A DNA stretch of 10,731 nucleotides, taken from the NCBI GenBank assembly GCA_014384685.1, contig JACNFL010000097.1, forward strand, positions 1 to 10,731, in the 5' to 3' direction. The notes beneath the pieces are model-generated. The model saw nothing but the letters and a program-made list of their open reading frames with translations. It ran no database searches and was not told the DNA's origin. The DNA is from Methanobacteriota archaeon (GTDB taxonomy: Archaea > Thermoplasmatota > Poseidoniia > Poseidoniales > Thalassarchaeaceae). The translations under genes were made by a program, and so were the position numbers. Below, one piece after another: positions 7,201 through 10,731 of the stretch (position 1 is its first letter; the number at the start of each line of letters is the position of its first letter).

Positions 7201-7980
7201 ATGACAAATTTTGAATCAGGGTTGTGGTTGATTGGCTTAGGTCCTGGAGATTTGTCCGCCATGACTACTGCTTCTATTGAAGCCGCGAAATCCTGTAACT
7301 ATCGGTTTTTAGAGGGTTATACCGCACTTTTACCATCAGGTGAAGGAGCGAAACTTGTTGAAATTGTTGGGGAATATGAGTTGCTAATGCGGCCTGGGGT
7401 GGAAAACCCTGACCAATTATTGGAACTTGCTAGTGAAAACGCGGTGGCTTTGATGATAGTGGGTGACCCGTTGCAAGCAACAACTCATGTGGATTTGCAA
7501 TTACGAGCCAAGGCAGCGGGAATTAACTGCCACGTAATTCATGGAATTTCAATTACAACGATTGTAACCGGCGCTGTTGGTTTGCAATCATACCGATTTG
7601 GAAGACAGGTCACACTTGCTTATCCATATGGTGATTATCTTGCTACATCGCCATTTGAATTGATCTTAGATAATCTTCAGCGTGACTTGCATTCTCTTGT
7701 TCTACTTGACCTAGATCCAACTGGTATGGGTGTTGATGAACAAAACCCTATGAGCCCGGCCATGGCTGTAGATATTTTACGACGCTCGGCCGACAAAATT
7801 GGTGAAAATATTGAACAATGGAAAATTGTTCTTTGTAGTGATATGGGGCGTCCTGAACAACGTATTTTTTACGGCACTTTAGATGATGTTCAATTGATTA
7901 ATAATGGGTCAATACATTGCATTGTAATACCTGGAAGATTAGATGAATTAGAGGTTGAAGCTTTAGCACGTTGGAATTAA
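7201..7980 (+). CDS. dphB: Diphthine synthase (diphthamide biosynthesis methyltransferase)
   Basis: This SAM-dependent enzyme methylates the modified histidine of elongation factor 2 in the second step of diphthamide synthesis. It is soluble and has 259 residues, the usual family length. Visible family motifs are LWLIGLGPGDLSAMT (residues 8-22), FLEGYTALLP (36-45), GDPLQATTHVDLQLRA (88-103), HGISITTIVTGAVGLQSYRFGRQVTLAYP (114-142) and a IVIPGRLDELEVEAL end. The family's usual HNASI reads HGISI here. The ATG at 7201 gives the family N-terminus and has a GGAGG site before it. An unknown gene follows closely on the same strand. The archaeal fold is related to tetrapyrrole methylases, but the GDPLxATTH motif points to diphthine synthase. 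Confidence 0.93.
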   Translation: MTNFESGLWLIGLGPGDLSAMTTASIEAAKSCNYRFLEGYTALLPSGEGAKLVEIVGEYELLMRPGVENPDQLLELASENAVALMIVGDPLQATTHVDLQLRAKAAGINCHVIHGISITTIVTGAVGLQSYRFGRQVTLAYPYGDYLATSPFELILDNLQRDLHSLVLLDLDPTGMGVDEQNPMSPAMAVDILRRSADKIGENIEQWKIVLCSDMGRPEQRIFYGTLDDVQLINNGSIHCIVIPGRLDELEVEALARWN

Positions 7981-8025
7981 TGGGAGCCGTTGCCCTCAAG
8001 GGAGATGGGCGACTCGGAGACACGC

Positions 8026-8030
8026 GGGGA
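8026..8030 (+). promoter_or_regulatory. Possible ribosome binding site deciding the start of the 8037 gene
   Basis: GGGGA lies six bases before the ATG at 8037. The upstream in-frame alternatives are the ATG at 7980, which shares a base with the dphB stop (TAATG), and a TTG at 7971. Neither has a purine-rich site at the right distance. The match to GGAGG is partial. Confidence 0.35.
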
Positions 8031-8036
8031 ACTATT

Positions 8037-9698
8037 ATGGCAGGACCAGCTGAAGTGGAATTCCCTGGGAAGAAAAAACAGAAAATACGTATGCGTGGCA
8101 CGAAAAGGGCTTCTGATTCAGTGCAAAAACGCTTACGAAAAAACCTTGACGTGATGTTGGAAGAGCCGCATTCAATTCTCCCCACTCTTTCTGGCCGAAC
8201 CTCTCGTGGTTTTGGTAGACCAAATAAAATGAAATCCTGTCTAAAAGATATTGAGAAAGTCATCAATAAACGAGAAGATAGAACATGGCTACACAAACGT
8301 ATGGCATCGGGAAAAGGTGGCTTGATTGGTAGGGCATTTGCCGGTTGTTTAGCCGCCGCGCATGAAGATGAATTTGAAACAGTGGCGATATTCAAACATC
8401 CTGTTTATGGTTCATCCTCATTTATTCGACGAGGGAGGGGGAAGCCAGCCCATCTACTCGGTTTACAAATGCACACCCACCCGATATTTCGCTTGCTTGC
8501 GTGGGAAGAGTTGGCGAGGGCTGGTTACTGGTTTTTTTCATGGTCAAATGATTTTATTTGCACCGGACTTGACCCTGCACCACCCGAAGAATGGGTGACT
8601 GAGGGGCTTTCCTCTTCGCCATTGAAATTTACCATAAATGATGATGGTGTTTGGCAAACAGGAAGTGGTGAACACAACATTGTGATGAATTATCCAAATG
8701 GTTTAGTCGCTGAAATTGGTCTTGATGAACTATCAAAAACCAAAGAGCCTTTTGTGCAAAGTATTGTTCTTACGATGTCGCCACCACGATTATCTGAATT
8801 AATAGAAGTTGAGACAAATTATCGTCCTAATGGCTGGCCAAAAGACTTGGAAATTAATCAAGAAACTATCGATTCTATGGATGCTGTCATCGAGCAATGG
8901 TTACGCTTAGAAATCTCGGATGCTGGTCTCAAAATGCATTTACACGCTGCTTTTTGTGAACAATTAGAAGAAGGTTTAGTACTCAAAGAAAACTGGTTCG
9001 CGAATGATGATAAAGAAGGTTTCTTACAAGAATTACAAGGAAGTAAGACCGAAGTAGAAGCTGTATCAATATTACTTGATACATTAGATGGTGGTGTAAG
9101 AGTAGATTCTGCGGGTGAAGCACATTGGTTAGCCAGCGAAGTAGTTCGAATGGCTGATGATAGCGCCCATTCATTGCTCAAAGCGACTTGGGGTAAATGT
9201 GGTTTAGATATCCTTGAGGAAATGTTTGAATTGACTGGGTCTGATGCCGATGATATCTATGAACAGCAACTAAACAGCCGTAAGGCGTTCAGTGGTTTCT
9301 TAAAAAATCTCGATGAAAAACAGAGTAGTGTAAGGATGATGAAAAAATTCCCTTATGATTCAGAATTATTACCTTCGCCACTTGATTTTGCGGATTTATT
9401 AATCAAAAAGGCACACTCAGAAGGAGTTGGGAAAACCACAACTATGGCTAGAAAATCTGGTGAGGGGAGAAAATCTTCAATGGGTTGGGCGTGGGTTTGC
9501 GTCCATGGTAAAAATGAGGGGGAAGCATGGCACTACGAACCATCTATTCGTGACCTTGGAGGGGATTGGGTGCCAGCGCTGAAATCATTATGGGAGGCTA
9601 GTAAAACTATCATTGATGACGGCGGAAGTGGTGATTATGTTGAGGCTATGGAAAAACTACGGAATGTCACTGGCACTATGGAAGACCTACCTGAATAG
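8037..9698 (+). CDS. Unrecognised 553-residue protein linked to dphB
   Basis: I do not recognise this protein. It has no signal peptide and no membrane helix, so it is probably cytoplasmic. Residues about 11-35 are very basic (GKKKQKIRMRGTKR), which could contact nucleic acid. A Gly/Ala helix (GKGGLIGRAFAGCLAAAHE, 93-110) follows. Strands then lead into LLGLQMHTHP (140-149) and a helix plus strand (AWEELARAGYWFFSWS). The HTHP resembles half of a JAMM metalloprotease site, but the following Ser and Asp are missing. The middle and C-terminal parts are acidic and mostly helical, and the end has strands around GWAWVCVHG (483-491). It starts 56 nt after dphB, with an alternative ATG at 7980 overlapping the dphB stop, so it is probably co-transcribed. 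A role in translation would be a guess from context. It converges on cutA, with a shared hairpin between them. Confidence 0.8.
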   Translation: MAGPAEVEFPGKKKQKIRMRGTKRASDSVQKRLRKNLDVMLEEPHSILPTLSGRTSRGFGRPNKMKSCLKDIEKVINKREDRTWLHKRMASGKGGLIGRAFAGCLAAAHEDEFETVAIFKHPVYGSSSFIRRGRGKPAHLLGLQMHTHPIFRLLAWEELARAGYWFFSWSNDFICTGLDPAPPEEWVTEGLSSSPLKFTINDDGVWQTGSGEHNIVMNYPNGLVAEIGLDELSKTKEPFVQSIVLTMSPPRLSELIEVETNYRPNGWPKDLEINQETIDSMDAVIEQWLRLEISDAGLKMHLHAAFCEQLEEGLVLKENWFANDDKEGFLQELQGSKTEVEAVSILLDTLDGGVRVDSAGEAHWLASEVVRMADDSAHSLLKATWGKCGLDILEEMFELTGSDADDIYEQQLNSRKAFSGFLKNLDEKQSSVRMMKKFPYDSELLPSPLDFADLLIKKAHSEGVGKTTTMARKSGEGRKSSMGWAWVCVHGKNEGEAWHYEPSIRDLGGDWVPALKSLWEASKTIIDDGGSGDYVEAMEKLRNVTGTMEDLPE

Positions 9699-9715
9699 AT
9701 CCTCTAATCTATTCA
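9692..9715. terminator. Perfect 9-bp hairpin spanning both convergent stop codons
   Basis: TGAATAGAT (9692-9700) and ATCTATTCA (9707-9715) are perfect inverted repeats around a six-base loop. The left arm contains the TAG stop of the 8037 gene, and the right arm contains the TGA stop of cutA on the other strand. A bidirectional terminator or mRNA-end hairpin is likely by position. There is no long T-run directly after it, and archaeal termination usually depends on T-runs, so the role is uncertain. Confidence 0.5.
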
Positions 9716-10036
9716 ATTACCAACTTGTTGTTTAACCCAATTAAAGTACTCAGAACTTGTTTCTTCAAGCCTGTGAATTATTTGTGGTACATCATATGGA
9801 TGATTCTCAACTAATGCTGAAATCAAAGAATCTTGGTGATTTTTTGTGGTTTTAATAGTTAGGCGCCATTCATCCTCAGACACTATTTCACCTTCCCATA
9901 AATATGTGGAATTAATTTTGTCACTTTGAACACAAGCGGCTAATTGTTGGGAAATTAATTTTGTTTTTAACTTCATTATTTGTTCTGTAGTCCATTCAAT
10001 TGGTAATGTGGTGGTAACTACTAGGATACTCGCCAT
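9713..10036 (-). CDS. cutA: Divalent-cation tolerance protein CutA
   Basis: This small trimeric protein of the CutA1 family has 107 residues, the family's normal size. Conserved stretches are VTTTLP near the N-terminus, QQLAACVQ (30-37), STYLWEGEI (43-51), LTIKTT (59-64) and HPYDVPQII (79-87), ending in EYFNWV. These match the CutA pattern of LAACV, YxWxGxI, IKT and HPYxxPxI. The biochemical role in archaea is not settled; copper binding and metal tolerance are proposed for bacterial members. The ATG at 10036 is preferred over a TTG one codon upstream. No Shine-Dalgarno sequence precedes it; a weak AT-rich stretch about 42 nt upstream (minus strand TTCATATTG) could be a promoter. The gene is divergent from the reductase gene at 10146. 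Confidence 0.93.
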   Translation of the reverse strand: MASILVVTTTLPIEWTTEQIMKLKTKLISQQLAACVQSDKINSTYLWEGEIVSEDEWRLTIKTTKNHQDSLISALVENHPYDVPQIIHRLEETSSEYFNWVKQQVGN

Positions 10037-10059
10037 CAATTATCAGCGGGAAGGAGGTA

Positions 10060-10137
10060 GTGCATCAATCTACGCAATATGAAAATGGCGAATCGAGCGA
10101 ACCATTGAAGGCGAAGGTGCGGGCGTGGGGTGTATAG
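10060..10137 (+). CDS. Doubtful 25-codon ORF behind a strong Shine-Dalgarno sequence
   Basis: AAGGAGGT at 10051-10058 is the best ribosome site in the window, but no large gene follows it directly. A GTG at 10060 opens a 25-codon frame (VHQSTQYENGESSEPLKAKV then RAWGV) that stops at TAG 10135-10137, eight bases before the reductase ATG. The GTG is only two bases from the core, which is too close for a typical start. It could be a leader peptide for the reductase gene, or chance. Confidence 0.15.
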   Translation: MHQSTQYENGESSEPLKAKVRAWGV

Positions 10138-10141
10138 GTGA
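10137..10141 (+). promoter_or_regulatory. Likely ribosome binding site of the reductase gene
   Basis: GGTGA ends four bases before the ATG at 10146. It is complementary to the UCACC part of the conserved 16S rRNA 3' end (GAUCACCUCC), so it can act as the downstream half of a Shine-Dalgarno site. Confidence 0.45.
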
Positions 10142-10145
10142 AACG

Positions 10146-10731
10146 ATGACCACTTCATGGGCGCAGCCAATCAACACAGGAGAGTTGCCAAATGATGATT
10201 CTGTGTTTGATGTAATCGTTGTAGGGGGCGGACCCGCTGGTTCCTCTGCTGCTTCATTTGCAGCAATGAAAGGTTACAAGGTACTTTTGTTGGAGAAGGC
10301 AGTATATCCGCGCGACAAAACCTGTGGTGATGCTGTTGGTGGTTCATCGATGAAAATTGTCACAGAACTTGGAGTTCGACCCATGATAGAAGAAACTCCA
10401 TTGTTTCGTGTTGATTCCATCATCTTCTCAGGCCCAGGTAAAAACACAGAGGTTAGAATCAACCTACCTGCTGATCAGGTGGAAGATAGAACTGCTGGGT
10501 ACTCTTTACCTCGCATACAATTTGATTACATGATGTTCAAACGAGCAACTGAACTCGTATTGGAAAATGGTGGTTCCATCATCCAAGATTTTGCTGTGAA
10601 AGATGTTCATATCGAAGGAGAAGGTGATTCGCAAGTCATTACTGGTGTGAGCGGAACGGTTGGAGGAAGAAGGAGTGGAAATGATGTTTCAACATTCTGT
10701 GCGCCGGTGGTTGTTGGTGCTGGTGGATTCA
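10146..10731 (+). CDS. Geranylgeranyl reductase family FAD-dependent oxidoreductase (N-terminal part)
   Basis: The frame is open from the ATG at 10146 to the window end (195 codons), so the C-terminal half is missing. After about 20 extra N-terminal residues comes FDVIVVGGGPAGSSAASFAA (21-40), an FAD-binding Rossmann motif, then VLLLEKAVYPRDKTCGDAVGG (46-66). The KxCGD segment is typical of the family. The later YSLPRIQFDYMMFKRATE (119-136) and VVVGAGGF (188-195) are the usual substrate-domain entry and second FAD contact. In archaea these enzymes saturate the isoprenoid chains of ether lipids. Without the C-terminus I cannot separate the lipid reductase from other flavoproteins of the group. 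A GTG at 10125 is an alternative start. Confidence 0.85.
   Translation, partial: MTTSWAQPINTGELPNDDSVFDVIVVGGGPAGSSAASFAAMKGYKVLLLEKAVYPRDKTCGDAVGGSSMKIVTELGVRPMIEETPLFRVDSIIFSGPGKNTEVRINLPADQVEDRTAGYSLPRIQFDYMMFKRATELVLENGGSIIQDFAVKDVHIEGEGDSQVITGVSGTVGGRRSGNDVSTFCAPVVVGAGGF

Noticed and set aside
7898..8395. Open frame of 165 codons on the minus strand across the dphB end and the next gene
   Set aside because: It is antisense to two well-supported genes, is rich in Ser, Pro and Phe with no recognisable motif, and has no ribosome site.
9420..9450. GVGKTTT near residue 465 of the unknown protein, like a Walker A loop
   Set aside because: The required Ala/Gly five positions before GK is a His, there is no Walker B acidic strand after it, and the motif sits too close to the C-terminus for a nucleotide-binding domain.
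10131..10138. TGTATAGG just before the reductase gene as a TATA box
   Set aside because: It lies only about ten bases before the ATG at 10146, too close for the archaeal TATA spacing of about 26 nt.

Overview
The window looks like a piece of an AT-rich planktonic archaeon, most probably a marine Group II euryarchaeon (Poseidoniales). The case rests on archaeal information and lipid genes: a stand-alone GMP synthase amidotransferase subunit, diphthine synthase, a Trm5/Taw2-type tRNA methyltransferase and a geranylgeranyl-reductase-family flavoprotein. It also rests on a very large surface protein with a propeller and thrombospondin-type-3 repeats, and on TATA boxes placed about 25 nt upstream of start codons. 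The lineage is an inference; the archaeal assignment is firm.

Layout, left to right. Bases 1-140 (minus) hold the first 46 codons of the GMP synthase glutaminase subunit. Bases 189-1265 (minus) encode a protein with a disordered Pro/Gly/Met and acidic N-terminus and a C-terminal class II aldolase-like domain whose metal site is degraded. An intron-less tRNA-Asp(GTC) with encoded CCA lies at 1323-1398 (plus), followed by a T6 terminator. It faces away from the aldolase-like gene and may share one TATA element with it. Bases 1429-5904 (minus) encode a 1491-residue cell-surface protein: signal peptide, propeller-type repeats, six thrombospondin-3-like modules of exactly 41 residues, eleven N-glycosylation sequons spaced exactly five residues apart, one membrane helix and an acidic cytoplasmic tail. 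Its TATA box sits 26 nt upstream of the ATG, which suggests a leaderless mRNA.

Bases 5956-7149 (minus) encode a Trm5/Taw2-like tRNA position-37 modification enzyme. It is divergent from dphB (7201-7980, plus), which has a clear GGAGG ribosome site. An unrecognised 553-residue protein (8037-9698) follows dphB with little space and is probably co-transcribed. It converges on cutA (9713-10036, minus), and one perfect hairpin spans both stop codons. The window ends in a plus-strand FAD-dependent reductase of the geranylgeranyl reductase family (from 10146, cut off by the window end).

Taken together this is mostly a housekeeping neighbourhood (purine synthesis, tRNA and EF-2 modification, ether-lipid saturation) with one spectacular accessory gene, the surface protein. 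The unusual structure lies in its two strictly periodic arrays. Other points of interest are the degenerate aldolase, the unknown dphB-linked protein with an HTHP motif, and a doubtful 25-codon ORF behind an exceptionally good Shine-Dalgarno sequence. There are no gene-free stretches longer than 300 bases, and I saw no insertion sequence, CRISPR array or integrase.
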